From: Anaerotignum sp.
GTDB taxonomy: Bacteria; Bacillota; Clostridia; Lachnospirales; Anaerotignaceae
Length of the DNA: 34,045 nt
Assembly: GCA_017523325.1 (NCBI GenBank)
Contig: JAFWWO010000011.1
Span: 1-34,045, forward strand
Direction: 5' to 3'
Shown: piece by piece, positions 16,371 through 24,189 of the stretch
How the letters are laid out: the number at the start of each line of letters is the position of its first letter
How positions within the stretch are numbered: position 1 is the stretch's first letter
Position numbers and translations under genes: made by a program
Notes under the pieces: model-generated
Databases searched by the model: none
What the model was told of the DNA's origin: nothing
Seen by the model: the letters and a program-made list of their open reading frames with translations, nothing else

Positions 16371-17003
16371 TTACAGAAGTTCTTGATAACCGGTGATATA
16401 TCGGTCAGCCAGGGCTTTAATTTTTGTGCTGTCCGCTTCGGTGATGGGGTCTTGCACGGCATAGACCGTAAAGCCGCCTTTTTTTGCCCCCTCAACGGCA
16501 TAGAGGGCATCCTCAAAGACGATGGTTTCCGCCGGATTTCCCCCCAGACGGTTCATGGCGATACGAAAAACCTCCGGTTCGTTTTTGAAATGCCCCGCTT
16601 CCGTACAGGTCAGTACAAACTCAAAATATTTTAGGATATCCAGCCGCTCCAGTGCCAGAAGGATATAGCTGGCCTCGGAGGCAGTGACGATACACATTTT
16701 AGAGCCGTTTTGCTTTTCCTTCTCCAGAAATTCCCGTACAAAGGGCTTCAAGGGGATAGAGGTGCGATATTGCTCCTCCACAAAGGAAACGACCTCGGCG
16801 GCAATTTCCTCGGCAGTATGGGGCACACCCAGTACCTTTTGGAAATATTCCGCCGTTTGATAGAGGGTTTGTGTTTTCACGATTTGATGTAGGTTTGCGG
16901 GGGGCGTAAAGCCGTGATTCAGTAAATAATTCTTCCCCGTATCCTTCCAGACGGGCATAGAGTCGATTAGTGTGCCGTCCAAATCAAAAATCAGATATTT
17001 CAT
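16371..17003 (-). CDS. HAD-superfamily phosphatase (beta-phosphoglucomutase-like)
   Basis: The 210-residue cytosolic protein shows all HAD motifs. Motif I is FDLDGTLIDS with Asp7 and Asp9, motif II is IVTAS with Thr107, motif III Lys140 lies in HFKNEPEVF, and motif IV is FEDA with Glu164/Asp165. A helical cap lies between residues ~15 and 90, as in the beta-phosphoglucomutase/phosphoglycolate phosphatase subfamily. It should remove phosphate from a small metabolite; the substrate cannot be named. The gene starts 12 nt after the thiamine-binding gene, so the two are probably co-transcribed. It is the last gene of a minus-strand operon. No clear terminator follows. Confidence 0.88.
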   Translation of the reverse strand: MKYLIFDLDGTLIDSMPVWKDTGKNYLLNHGFTPPANLHQIVKTQTLYQTAEYFQKVLGVPHTAEEIAAEVVSFVEEQYRTSIPLKPFVREFLEKEKQNGSKMCIVTASEASYILLALERLDILKYFEFVLTCTEAGHFKNEPEVFRIAMNRLGGNPAETIVFEDALYAVEGAKKGGFTVYAVQDPITEADSTKIKALADRYITGYQELL

Positions 17004-17015
17004 AGCAATGTTCCT

Positions 17016-17312
17016 TTACTCTCTGTATTTGTCAATTTTTTCGCCAATGGTCAAAACACCGGCGGGGTTATGGAAAATCTTCACATAGGCCTTCGTTGAG
17101 GGAGCACCTGCTTCAATGGGAATTTCCTGACAGCGGCGGATAATCCCCATCAGCGTATCAAAATCCCCTTCCACGGTGGTTTCAAAGGGACCCACTTCAT
17201 AATGACAGCCTGTGCTTTCGATATATGCGATGACCTGATCTACTATGGCACAGACTTTTTCGATTTCCATAATATCCGGCAATACCTGAATGGCAATACT
17301 GGTGGTGTACAT
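17016..17312 (-). CDS. MTH1187-family thiamine-binding protein
   Basis: The 98-residue product matches the MTH1187/YkoF-type thiamine-binding fold (PF01910): MYTTSIAIQVLPD, a central helix, GPFETTVEGDFDTLM, and the IPIEAGAPSTKAYVKIF block. Such proteins are small ferredoxin-like domains that bind thiamine or its pyrimidine; their exact cellular role is unclear. The ATG at 17312 sits 8 nt after AAAGGAGG. An upstream GTG at 17321 overlaps the Shine-Dalgarno sequence and is unlikely. It lies between the DUF188 and HAD genes in the same direction. Confidence 0.85.
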   Translation of the reverse strand: MYTTSIAIQVLPDIMEIEKVCAIVDQVIAYIESTGCHYEVGPFETTVEGDFDTLMGIIRRCQEIPIEAGAPSTKAYVKIFHNPAGVLTIGEKIDKYRE

Positions 17313-17375
17313 AGGAAGCACCTCCTTTTTTCAGCAGTATATCATCTCCGGCAGGAAAAGCCAAGGGGCTACAAC

Positions 17376-17834
17376 TTATGGCAGTCCGCTGTTTTTTTGG
17401 GAAATGGCTTTTTCCAATGCCGCAAGGAATTTTTCGTCGTCCGCCTTTGTCCGTTTGCGGATATGGACACCACGGTTTTTTTTGTGCCGCCGCAGCTCTC
17501 TGGAAATATGGCGTTCAAATAACATTCTATCGATGTTTTCCGTTGTGAAGAAAAACCCGTTGGGGTGGAGAACAGTGGCGTTTTTTGCCAGTAAAAGAGA
17601 GGCAAGACCATAATCGGCAGTGATGCAAATATCTCCCGATGCCGTGCGGTTTGCAAGCACAATATCAGCACTGTCTGCCCCCTGATCCACAGTGACAACG
17701 CTGATAAAAGGCTGGGGATAGAAAAATGTATGAGCCACATCTGCTACCATCACCACAGAAATATCGTGGGTTTCTGCACAGGCGATAATTTGCTCCTTTA
17801 CGGGGCAGGCATCGGCATCTGCCAAAATCTTCAT
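17376..17834 (-). CDS. YaiI/YqxD-family (DUF188) protein
   Basis: The 152-residue protein belongs to DUF188, a PIN-like nuclease-related family of unproven activity. It opens with MKILADADACPVK, whose Asp6/Asp8/Cys10 pattern is the family hallmark. It continues with VADVAHTF, VTVDQGADSADIVLAN and GDICITADYGLASLLL, where conserved Asp residues could form a metal site. The C-terminus is basic and may contact nucleic acid. ATG 17834 is chosen because GGAGGATACGCC precedes it; 20 upstream in-frame codons have no site. It sits 59 nt after the LUD gene in the same direction. Confidence 0.9.
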   Translation of the reverse strand: MKILADADACPVKEQIIACAETHDISVVMVADVAHTFFYPQPFISVVTVDQGADSADIVLANRTASGDICITADYGLASLLLAKNATVLHPNGFFFTTENIDRMLFERHISRELRRHKKNRGVHIRKRTKADDEKFLAALEKAISQKNSGLP

Positions 17835-17893
17835 GGCGTATCCTCCTTCAGAGAACTCCCTGTTTTGAGTAGAGCATAAACAGGGGGTGTGCA

Positions 17894-18529
17894 TCAGAAG
17901 CCAAAGGTTTCTCCTATGAGAATGACCTTAATTCTTCCGGCAGGGAAGCAATTTCTGGTGAAAAGCACCTGATTGCAGATACATTGCTCGGAAACGCAGT
18001 TATGGCAAAGCCCTGTCTTGGCACAAGGGGTATTGCCCATAAACCGCATACTGTTGACGGGAGCGGCATAGCTACGGGCTCTTTTCAGAGCGGCGTCTAC
18101 GTCCTGCGCAACTTTGCTGAGGCTGGCAAGGACGATGACGTTTTTTGCGGAATAAGTCAATGCCGCCAGACGGTTGCCGGTGCCGTCAATATTCACCAGT
18201 ACGCCGTCCTCGGAGATGGCATTGGCACTCATCAAATAGAAATCCGCCGAAACACCCTTACGCAGGAGTTCCTGAAATTCTTCGGGTGATTTTGCCAAAT
18301 CCCTGTCGATGACTTCATAATTGCCTTCGTGGAGGGCTTTCGTCAAGCCCATATCCCGAATGGTCATGGAACCGCCCCAGGAAACAGAGCTTTTTTCCGG
18401 AATCAGGGAGAGGGCTTTTTCCAATGCTTCCTTGGCAGTGGGACAGTAATATGCCTCGAAATGGCGGCGTTCCAGTTTCTCGACTAATGTTTTCCCTAAA
18501 AGTTCATTTCTTGTTTCTAATGGTGTCAT
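17894..18529 (-). CDS. LUD-domain protein (lactate-utilisation type)
   Basis: The 211-residue protein is a stand-alone LUD domain of the LutC/YkgG class. Motifs seen: TRNELLGKTLVEKL, SVSWGGSMTIRDMGL near residue 50, SANAISEDGVLVNIDGTGNR in the middle and NVIVLASLSKV. The C-terminal part carries several Cys residues (CAKTGLCHNCVSEQCIC), reminiscent of a metal or Fe-S site and typical of the clostridial subgroup, not of LutC itself. LutA and LutB partners are absent here, so lactate oxidation cannot be assumed. ATG 18529 follows AAAGGAGTGATTGCT. It is the first gene of the minus-strand operon, divergent from the methyltransferase gene. Confidence 0.88.
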   Translation of the reverse strand: MTPLETRNELLGKTLVEKLERRHFEAYYCPTAKEALEKALSLIPEKSSVSWGGSMTIRDMGLTKALHEGNYEVIDRDLAKSPEEFQELLRKGVSADFYLMSANAISEDGVLVNIDGTGNRLAALTYSAKNVIVLASLSKVAQDVDAALKRARSYAAPVNSMRFMGNTPCAKTGLCHNCVSEQCICNQVLFTRNCFPAGRIKVILIGETFGF

Positions 18530-18599
18530 AGCAATCACTCCTTTTTCAACATTTTCCTTTAGTGTAGCATAAAAAAGCAGGGACTGCATTAAGTTTTTC

Positions 18600-18628
18600 T
18601 TGCAAAGGGGCTTCTTCGCCTATATGAT
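18600..18628 (+). promoter_or_regulatory. Candidate promoter of the TrmH-type gene
   Basis: TTGCAA (18600-18605) and TATGAT (18623-18628) are 17 bp apart, 30 nt before the start codon. The -35 is weak but spacing and position are good. Confidence 0.5.
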
Positions 18629-18657
18629 GGAACAAGACGGAAATGGGAGTGAATGGT

Positions 18658-19440
18658 ATGAAAAAAATCGAAAGTCGGGAAAATAAATGGTTCAAACGGC
18701 TCAATGGCTTAAAATTGAAGAAAAATCGAGATAAAGAGGGCGTATTTCTGGCGGAGGGACTGCGGTTTGTTTCGGAAATCCCCGAGGAACAGGCAGTGGA
18801 GGCATTTGTGGTTTCCGAAGGCTTTTCGGCGGCTCATGATGTGGCAATCTATGAAAAGAAAGCCCCTGTACTGTGTATTCCTGATGGATTATTTGCCACC
18901 CTTTGCGACACGGAAAATCCCCAAGGGATTTTGGCGGTTTGTCCGAAACTGGATTGGGACGAAACTGCCGTATTCCGAAAGAAAGCTCCTTTTTTTCTGC
19001 TGGCAGAGGAATTGAACGACCCCGGTAATTTGGGGACGGTCATTCGCACGGCGGATGCCTGCGGGGCGGACGGTGTTTTCCTGTCCAAGGGGAGCGTGGA
19101 TTTATATAACCCAAAGGTTTTACGGGCTACTATGGGCGCCCTGTTTCATATTCCTGTATTTCAGGATAGATCCTTGGAGGAGCTTTCCGTAAAGCTGAAA
19201 CAAGAGAGGATTCCTCTTTATGCCGCCCATTTACAGGGAAAGGATTATCCCTATGATTTGGATTTGCGGCAGAGCTGTGCTTTCCTCATTGGCAACGAGG
19301 CCAGAGGGCTTTCCGAACAGGCGGCGGCCTATTGCGACCAATGGGTAAAGATTCCTATGCCGGGCCGGGCAGAATCTCTGAACGCCTCTGTTGCGGCGGC
19401 GGTTCTGCTTTATGAGGTCGTCAGACAAAGAATAAAATAA
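18658..19440 (+). CDS. TrmH-family (SpoU) RNA 2'-O-methyltransferase
   Basis: The 260-residue product has an N-terminal substrate-binding domain (LKLKKNRDKEGVFLAEGLR) and a C-terminal SPOUT knot. The SPOUT motifs are LNDPGNLGTVIRTADACG (motif 1), LIGNEARGLS (motif 2) and IPMPGRAESLNASVAAAVLLYE (motif 3). Such enzymes methylate a ribose 2'-OH in rRNA or tRNA with AdoMet; YsgA/RlmB-type rRNA activity is most likely, but the target base is unknown. ATG 18658 has GGAG 8 nt upstream and is preferred over an in-frame ATG at 18643. The CorA-type gene follows 73 nt downstream. Confidence 0.92.
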   Translation: MKKIESRENKWFKRLNGLKLKKNRDKEGVFLAEGLRFVSEIPEEQAVEAFVVSEGFSAAHDVAIYEKKAPVLCIPDGLFATLCDTENPQGILAVCPKLDWDETAVFRKKAPFFLLAEELNDPGNLGTVIRTADACGADGVFLSKGSVDLYNPKVLRATMGALFHIPVFQDRSLEELSVKLKQERIPLYAAHLQGKDYPYDLDLRQSCAFLIGNEARGLSEQAAAYCDQWVKIPMPGRAESLNASVAAAVLLYEVVRQRIK

Positions 19441-19513
19441 AAGACGGACTGTTCCTGTGTTTTTTCATAGAAAAACACCTTCTTGGCGATACTAACAGCA
19501 AGGAGGGCTGAAT

Positions 19514-20437
19514 ATGTATTTCATCATGAAGGGCGGAATATGCGGCAGTACCCAAGAGAATATAGCCGTAAGCCGCAAGCCGGAAGAGGAGTTCTTGGGG
19601 CTGTTTTCCTATGAAGAAATGCCTGCCTGTGCAAAAAAATGGGAACTGCCCTTAGAGCTATTGGAGGATGCCAGACGGTTTGGCTATGCCCGATATGATT
19701 CTTTTGAGAATTTTGATTGTGTCAGTTTGGAAATGCAGGATTTTGGAAATATTCTGTTCAGTCAGGGCAGTGTATTGCTGTATTTGGAAAAGGGCAGGGC
19801 TTTTTTCTTTTCCTCTAAAGTAGAAGATGTGCAGAAAATACTGGAAAATGCAGTGGAAATGCTGGGAGAACGAATTACGCTCAATCGCTTGATTTATTCA
19901 TTTTTTGAAGCCCAGACAAAGCAAGATGAAATTGCTTTCGATACCATCGAAAAAGAAGTGCTGGAGCTGGAGCAGGCGTTGATTGCCCGTGGGAAGCGGG
20001 ATTGCGTGGCGGAAATCATCAGTATGCGAAAACGACTGATGATTTTGAAAAAATACTATGAACAGTTTTTGAATGTACTGGATATTCTGGGAGAGAACGA
20101 AAACGGTATTTTTGATGAAAAAGCTCTGCGTTCTTTCAAAATGCTGAGCCGCCGAACAGAACGGCAGTTTCAGAATGTGTTGAATCTGCGGGAGTCTGTT
20201 ACGCAGATACGGGAATCTTATGAAGCGGAGGTGGATATCAGCCTGAATACCACCATGAAGCTCTTTACAGTCATTACTACCATATTTCTGCCGTTGACAC
20301 TCATTGCCGGCTGGTATGGCATGAATTTTGAAATGCCGGAATATGAATGGCAGTATGGTTATCCTGCCATCATTGTGTTTTCTGTATTGTTTTTGTTGGC
20401 GGGCATTGTTTATTTCAAAAAAAAGAGGTGGTTTTGA
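19514..20437 (+). CDS. CorA-family divalent cation transporter
   Basis: The 307-residue protein has a long N-terminal cytoplasmic part (alpha/beta domain, then coiled helices rich in Glu, residues ~130-240) and two C-terminal transmembrane helices. The signature GMN is at the end of TM1 (GWYGMNFEMPE). A Lys/Arg-rich tail (FKKKRWF) ends the protein, as usual in CorA. These proteins form pentameric Mg2+ (or Co2+/Ni2+/Zn2+) channels. The GMN motif is retained in the Mg2+ branch, but ion choice cannot be fixed from sequence. The ATG follows AGGAGGG. No terminator is evident before the thrS promoter. Confidence 0.92.
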   Translation: MYFIMKGGICGSTQENIAVSRKPEEEFLGLFSYEEMPACAKKWELPLELLEDARRFGYARYDSFENFDCVSLEMQDFGNILFSQGSVLLYLEKGRAFFFSSKVEDVQKILENAVEMLGERITLNRLIYSFFEAQTKQDEIAFDTIEKEVLELEQALIARGKRDCVAEIISMRKRLMILKKYYEQFLNVLDILGENENGIFDEKALRSFKMLSRRTERQFQNVLNLRESVTQIRESYEAEVDISLNTTMKLFTVITTIFLPLTLIAGWYGMNFEMPEYEWQYGYPAIIVFSVLFLLAGIVYFKKKRWF

Positions 20438-20496
20438 GTATGCTTTTTCCTAAAGGACAGTCGTAATACAGAATCAAACATTTTTTGAAAAAACTG

Positions 20497-20524
20497 TTGA
20501 CAGAAAAACAGAACGTGCTATAAT
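20497..20524 (+). promoter_or_regulatory. Sigma-A promoter of thrS
   Basis: Both hexamers are perfect: TTGACA at 20497-20502 and TATAAT at 20519-20524, with a 16-bp spacer. Transcription would start near 20531, at the head of the T-box leader. Confidence 0.9.
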
Positions 20525-20530
20525 CATGTT

Positions 20531-20785
20531 TATATTAAGATGAATACGTTGATGAGGACAGTAGTCCTTTCAAGACGGTCAGAGAGGAATACCCTGCATT
20601 TATGCAGCGGCTGAAAGTATTCTACGTCAGGAAAGTGTACGAAAACCACCTCTGAGTGGCTCTAATACAGCCCGGTGATTCCGTTATCGTCAAAAATGAG
20701 TGGTTTTATTGAACAATTAGGGCGGAACCGCGGGAGATATTTGCTCTCGTCCCTTTTCGTAACGGAAAGCGGAGGGAGTTTTTTT
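20531..20785 (+). ncRNA. T-box leader of thrS (tRNA-Thr sensor)
   Basis: The leader carries T-box landmarks in order: GATGAGGACAGTAG at the base of stem I, an AGAGAGG box, a distal loop region (GGCTGAAAG), a specifier region with the Thr codon ACC (20645-20647, or 20648-20650 in the adjoining ACC), GAGTGG, and the T-box AGGGCGGAACCGCGG at 20719-20733. The terminator is the hairpin 20744-20778 followed by T7 (20779-20785). The competing antiterminator pairs AGGG of the T-box with CGTCCCT at about 20748-20754. Uncharged tRNA-Thr should stabilise the antiterminator and turn thrS on. Oddity: the bulge that pairs with the tRNA CCA end reads CGGA (20723-20726) instead of UGGN. Confidence 0.92.
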
Positions 20786-20841
20786 ATTGCAAAAAACCTC
20801 TGCTTTCGGGGAAAATATGATATAGAAAAGGAGAGAATGAC

Positions 20842-22749
20842 ATGAAAATCACATTGAAAGACGGCGTTGTAAAAGAATTTGCACAGGCAGTTTCCGTGTT
20901 GGATATTGCAAAGGCAATCAGCGAAGGCTTGGCAAGAAATGCTTGTGCCGGCATTGTGGACGGCGAGGTACGGGACTTGCGTTATGTAGTGGATAAAGAT
21001 GCAGAGGTAAGCATCTGTACCTTTGAAGACGAAGCCGGTAAAATGGCATTCCGCCACTCCGCTTCTCATATTTTGGCGCAGGCGGTAAAACGCCTTTATC
21101 CCGAAACAAAGCTGGCAATCGGTCCTTCTATTGCCGAGGGTTTTTACTATGATTTTGACAGAGAAAAAGCCTTCACACAGGAGGAGTTGGAAGCGCTTGA
21201 AGCGGAGATGAAAAAAATCGCAAAAGAAGACTTGCCCATTGAGCGCTTTGAACTGCCCAGAGCAGAGGCAATCAAATATATGGAAGAAAGACAGGAGCCC
21301 TATAAGGTAGAATTGATTCAGGATTTGCCGGAGGATGCTATCATTTCCTTCTATAAGCAGGGCGAATTTACGGATTTGTGCGCAGGCCCTCATCTGATGA
21401 GCACAAAGCCCGTTAAAGCAATCAAGCTGACATCTGTTGCCGGTGCATATTGGAGAGGGAACGAAAAGAATAAAATGCTTTCCCGTATTTACGGTACGGC
21501 TTACCCGAAGGCGTCTGAGCTGGAAGCATACCTGACGATGATGGAGGAGGCCAAGAAGCGTGACCATAGAAAACTGGGGAAAGAACTGAAGCTGTTTGCC
21601 CTTTTGGACGAAGGCCCCGGTTTCCCTTTCTTCCTGCCGAAGGGTATGGTGTTGAAAAATACACTGTTGGAGTACTGGAGAGAAATCCACAAAGAAGCCG
21701 GTTATGTAGAAGTTTCCACGCCTATTATACTGAATAGAGAATTGTGGTATCGTTCCGGTCACTGGGATCATTATAAAGATAATATGTATACCACGGTTAT
21801 CGATGAAGAGGATTATGCGGTAAAACCCATGAACTGCCCCGGCGGTATGCTGATTTATAAGCAGGATATGCATTCTTACAGAGATTTGCCTTTGCGAATG
21901 GCGGAAATCGGTCTGGTGCACAGACATGAAAAAAGCGGTGCTTTGCATGGCTTGATGCGTGTACGCTGCTTCAATCAGGACGATGCCCATATTTTTATGA
22001 CAGAGGAGCAAATCAAGGACGAAATCAGTGGTGTTATCCGCCTGATTGACAGCGTGTATAAATTGTTTGGTTTCAAATATCATATTGAGCTTTCCACAAG
22101 ACCGGAGGATAGCATGGGCTCCGATGAAGCATGGGAAATCGCAACAGACGGTCTGCGCAATGCCTTGGACGAAAACCATATTGCATATACGGTAAATGAA
22201 GGAGATGGCGCGTTCTACGGCCCGAAGATTGACTTCCATCTGGAGGATTCCATTGGCAGAACATGGCAGTGCGGCACGATCCAGTTGGATATGCAGATGC
22301 CGGAACGTTTTGAATTGGAATATATAGCAGCAGACGGCAGCAAAAAACGCCCTGTGATGATTCACCGTGTATGCTTCGGCTCTATCGAGCGTTTCATCGG
22401 TATTTTGATCGAGCATTTTGCGGGACAGTTCCCGACATGGCTCTCTCCTGTGCAAGTAAAAGTATTGCCGATTTCCGAAAAATTCGCAGATTATGCAAAG
22501 AGCGTGGCAGAGGCTTTGGATCATGCAGGTATCCGTGTAGAAACAGATAATCGTGCAGAAAAAATCGGCTACAAAATCAGAGAAGCGAGAAACGAAAGAG
22601 TGCCTTATATCATCGTCGTTGGGGAAAAGGATCAGGAGGCCAATATGGTATCCCTCCGCTCCAGAAAGAATGGCGAAGAGGGTCAGTTTGCTCTGGCAGA
22701 TGTCATTGCCAGAATTCAGGAAGAAACCAGAACAAGAGCATTGGATTAA
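20842..22749 (+). CDS. thrS: Threonine--tRNA ligase
   Basis: The 635-residue class II synthetase has normal length. Its order is a TGS domain (residues 1-62), the editing domain with HSASH (His72/His76) and LCAGPH (Cys180/His184), the catalytic core, and the C-terminal anticodon-binding domain from about residue 535. Zinc ligands include Cys332 (MNCPGGM) and His383. Motif 2 spans RHEKSGALHGLMRVRCFNQDD, and a C-terminal MIHRVCFGSIERFIG forms motif 3. It charges tRNA-Thr and hydrolyses mischarged Ser-tRNA-Thr. ATG 20842 follows AAAGGAGAGAATGAC. Expression is controlled by the T-box leader just upstream. Confidence 0.98.
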   Translation: MKITLKDGVVKEFAQAVSVLDIAKAISEGLARNACAGIVDGEVRDLRYVVDKDAEVSICTFEDEAGKMAFRHSASHILAQAVKRLYPETKLAIGPSIAEGFYYDFDREKAFTQEELEALEAEMKKIAKEDLPIERFELPRAEAIKYMEERQEPYKVELIQDLPEDAIISFYKQGEFTDLCAGPHLMSTKPVKAIKLTSVAGAYWRGNEKNKMLSRIYGTAYPKASELEAYLTMMEEAKKRDHRKLGKELKLFALLDEGPGFPFFLPKGMVLKNTLLEYWREIHKEAGYVEVSTPIILNRELWYRSGHWDHYKDNMYTTVIDEEDYAVKPMNCPGGMLIYKQDMHSYRDLPLRMAEIGLVHRHEKSGALHGLMRVRCFNQDDAHIFMTEEQIKDEISGVIRLIDSVYKLFGFKYHIELSTRPEDSMGSDEAWEIATDGLRNALDENHIAYTVNEGDGAFYGPKIDFHLEDSIGRTWQCGTIQLDMQMPERFELEYIAADGSKKRPVMIHRVCFGSIERFIGILIEHFAGQFPTWLSPVQVKVLPISEKFADYAKSVAEALDHAGIRVETDNRAEKIGYKIREARNERVPYIIVVGEKDQEANMVSLRSRKNGEEGQFALADVIARIQEETRTRALD

Positions 22750-22767
22750 GATGTGATTGAAATATTG

Positions 22768-22800
22768 AAAAATGGTATGGTGTTTGCCATGCCATTTTTT
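22768..22800 (+). terminator. Intrinsic terminator of thrS
   Basis: AAAAATGGTATGG (22768-22780) pairs with CCATGCCATTTTT (from 22787) over 13 pairs, one G-U, across a 6-nt loop. The hairpin ends in a T6 run. Confidence 0.85.
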
Positions 22801-22804
22801 ATGC

Positions 22805-22829
22805 AAAAAAACAGCCGCATAGCGGCTGT
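22805..22829 (-). terminator. Intrinsic terminator of the PLP-enzyme gene
   Basis: On the minus strand ACAGCCGC and GCGGCTGT (22811-22818 with 22822-22829) form a perfect 8-pair stem with a 3-nt loop, followed by T6. It lies 18 nt beyond the stop of the minus-strand gene. Confidence 0.85.
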
Positions 22830-22847
22830 CAAACAATAGGAGTATGG

Positions 22848-24029
22848 TTATTTTACAATGCCGCAGGCAGAAAACGCGTTTTCCAAATCTGCGATAATAT
22901 CCTCGGCGTTTTCCAGACCGATACTGAAACGGAAAAAGCCTTCTTGGAAAATTTTCGGGTAATGGGGCAGTTTGTCGCTGTTTTTATCATAATACACAAT
23001 CAGACTTTCTACATCGCCCAGGGATACGGCATGGGTCACCAGTGTAAGGGAATCCAAGAATTTTTGATGCTGTTTTTCGTCACCTTTGATATCGAAGGCA
23101 ATCATGCCGGAATACTGTCCGTTCATCAGTTTTTTTGCAAGTGCCCGCTGAGGGTGGCTTTCCAGACCCGGATACCAAACGAACCGAACAGCAGGATGGT
23201 TTTCCAAGAATTTTGCCACTGCCAATGCCACGTTGCTATGCTGTGCCATACGCAGAGGGAGAGTAACCAAACCCCGTGCAATCAGCCATGCGTTAAAGGG
23301 GCTTAAAATACCGCCAAAATTCACCATGGCGATTTCCTTTACCTCCGCAAGCAGCTCTTTTCTGCCTAATACACAGCCGCCCAGAGAGTCACCATGACCG
23401 TTGATATATTTTGTCATGCTATGGATTTCCAAATCTGCGCCTAATTTCAAAGGATACATACATATCGGACCGGCAAAGGTTGCGTCCACAGAAACCAATG
23501 CGTTTATGGCATGAGCCATTTTGGAAATGGCTTCGATGTCACTGATACCTGTTGTGGGATTTCCCGGTGTTTCCACATGAATCAGTCGCGTATTGGGGCG
23601 GATTGCAGCACGCACTGCTTCTGTATCGGTTGTGTCCACAAAGGTAACCTGGATATTGTATTTTTCGGGCAGATATTTACGGAAAAGCAGATTGGTTGCA
23701 CTATAACATACCTCGGAAACAATGGCATGATCGCCGGAATTTAGGAAAGGAACAAATACGCCTGCCAAAGCGGCTACGCCACTGGCAAATACGGCGCAAT
23801 CCTCAGCACCGGTTAGGGCGCATAGCTTATCCTGCAATACCATTTGGTTGACGTTGCGGTTTCTGGCGTAAATATTGCTTTCTGTGCCACTCCAGTCTAC
23901 GGGTGTGCCGTCTGTCGGAATGCGATAGTTGGATGTCATGTAAATCGGTTCATTGATGGCGCCAAAAGTATCGTCCTTTCTTGTGCCGCCATGTACTGCG
24001 ATGGTTTGAACGCTAGCTGTCTTTGTCAT
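22848..24029 (-). CDS. Cys/Met-metabolism PLP-dependent enzyme (gamma-synthase/lyase type)
   Basis: The 393-residue cytosolic protein belongs to the trans-sulfuration family (cystathionine gamma-synthase, gamma-lyase, methionine gamma-lyase). Seen: TIAVHGGTRKD at the start, the FASGVAALAGVF segment around residue 81, VETPGNPTTGISD near 152, and the Schiff-base lysine Lys207 in SMTKYINGHGDSLGG. The segment that usually reads YSR..NPT is replaced by IYARNRNVNQ, and the family's DNTFASP reads DATFAGP, so it is a divergent branch and its reaction cannot be fixed. The ATG at 24029 follows AAAGGAGG. It faces a LysR-type gene, the usual layout for a regulator controlling its neighbour, so sulfur-amino-acid responsive control is likely but inferred. 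Confidence 0.85.
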   Translation of the reverse strand: MTKTASVQTIAVHGGTRKDDTFGAINEPIYMTSNYRIPTDGTPVDWSGTESNIYARNRNVNQMVLQDKLCALTGAEDCAVFASGVAALAGVFVPFLNSGDHAIVSEVCYSATNLLFRKYLPEKYNIQVTFVDTTDTEAVRAAIRPNTRLIHVETPGNPTTGISDIEAISKMAHAINALVSVDATFAGPICMYPLKLGADLEIHSMTKYINGHGDSLGGCVLGRKELLAEVKEIAMVNFGGILSPFNAWLIARGLVTLPLRMAQHSNVALAVAKFLENHPAVRFVWYPGLESHPQRALAKKLMNGQYSGMIAFDIKGDEKQHQKFLDSLTLVTHAVSLGDVESLIVYYDKNSDKLPHYPKIFQEGFFRFSIGLENAEDIIADLENAFSACGIVK

Positions 24030-24072
24030 GATGAAAACCTCCTTTTTGTGTATGCTTTTTCTTCCTGCCAAT

Positions 24073-24101
24073 AATTTAACATGAAACGATTCATTTGTAA
24101 A
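24073..24101 (-). promoter_or_regulatory. Candidate promoter of the PLP-enzyme gene
   Basis: On the minus strand TTTACA (24096-24101) and TAAATT (24073-24078) are separated by 17 bp. TGT directly before the -10 gives an extended -10. The start codon lies 43 nt further on. Confidence 0.5.
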
Positions 24102-24139
24102 ACAGATTATTTTGATGAGTTCAATCGAAAAAACAGATT
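24099..24139. repeat. Direct repeat in the divergent LysR control region
   Basis: AAAACAGATT occurs at 24099-24108 and again at 24130-24139, 31 bp apart or about three helical turns, and similarity continues (ATTTTGAT versus GATTTTGC). The first copy overlaps the -35 of the minus-strand promoter and the second abuts the -35 of the plus-strand promoter. That suits a LysR-family recognition and activation site pair. Confidence 0.5.
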
Positions 24140-24166
24140 GATTTTGCAAAGGGAATCTACTAAAAT
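24138..24166 (+). promoter_or_regulatory. Candidate promoter of the LysR gene
   Basis: TTGATT (24138-24143) and TAAAAT (24161-24166) are 17 bp apart, 23 nt before the start codon of the regulator. Confidence 0.6.
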
Positions 24167-24189
24167 AAAAATGGAGAGGAGAGAGGAAT

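Noticed and set aside
19457..19478. Hairpin GTGTTTTT/AAAAACAC after the TrmH-type gene
   Set aside because: The stem is A/T-rich and no U-tract follows, so it is not accepted as a terminator.
20662..22836. Minus-strand open frame of 724 codons covering all of thrS
   Set aside because: It is antisense to a complete, well-conserved thrS, has no family motif or ribosome binding site, and covers the T-box. Its length follows from thrS codon bias.
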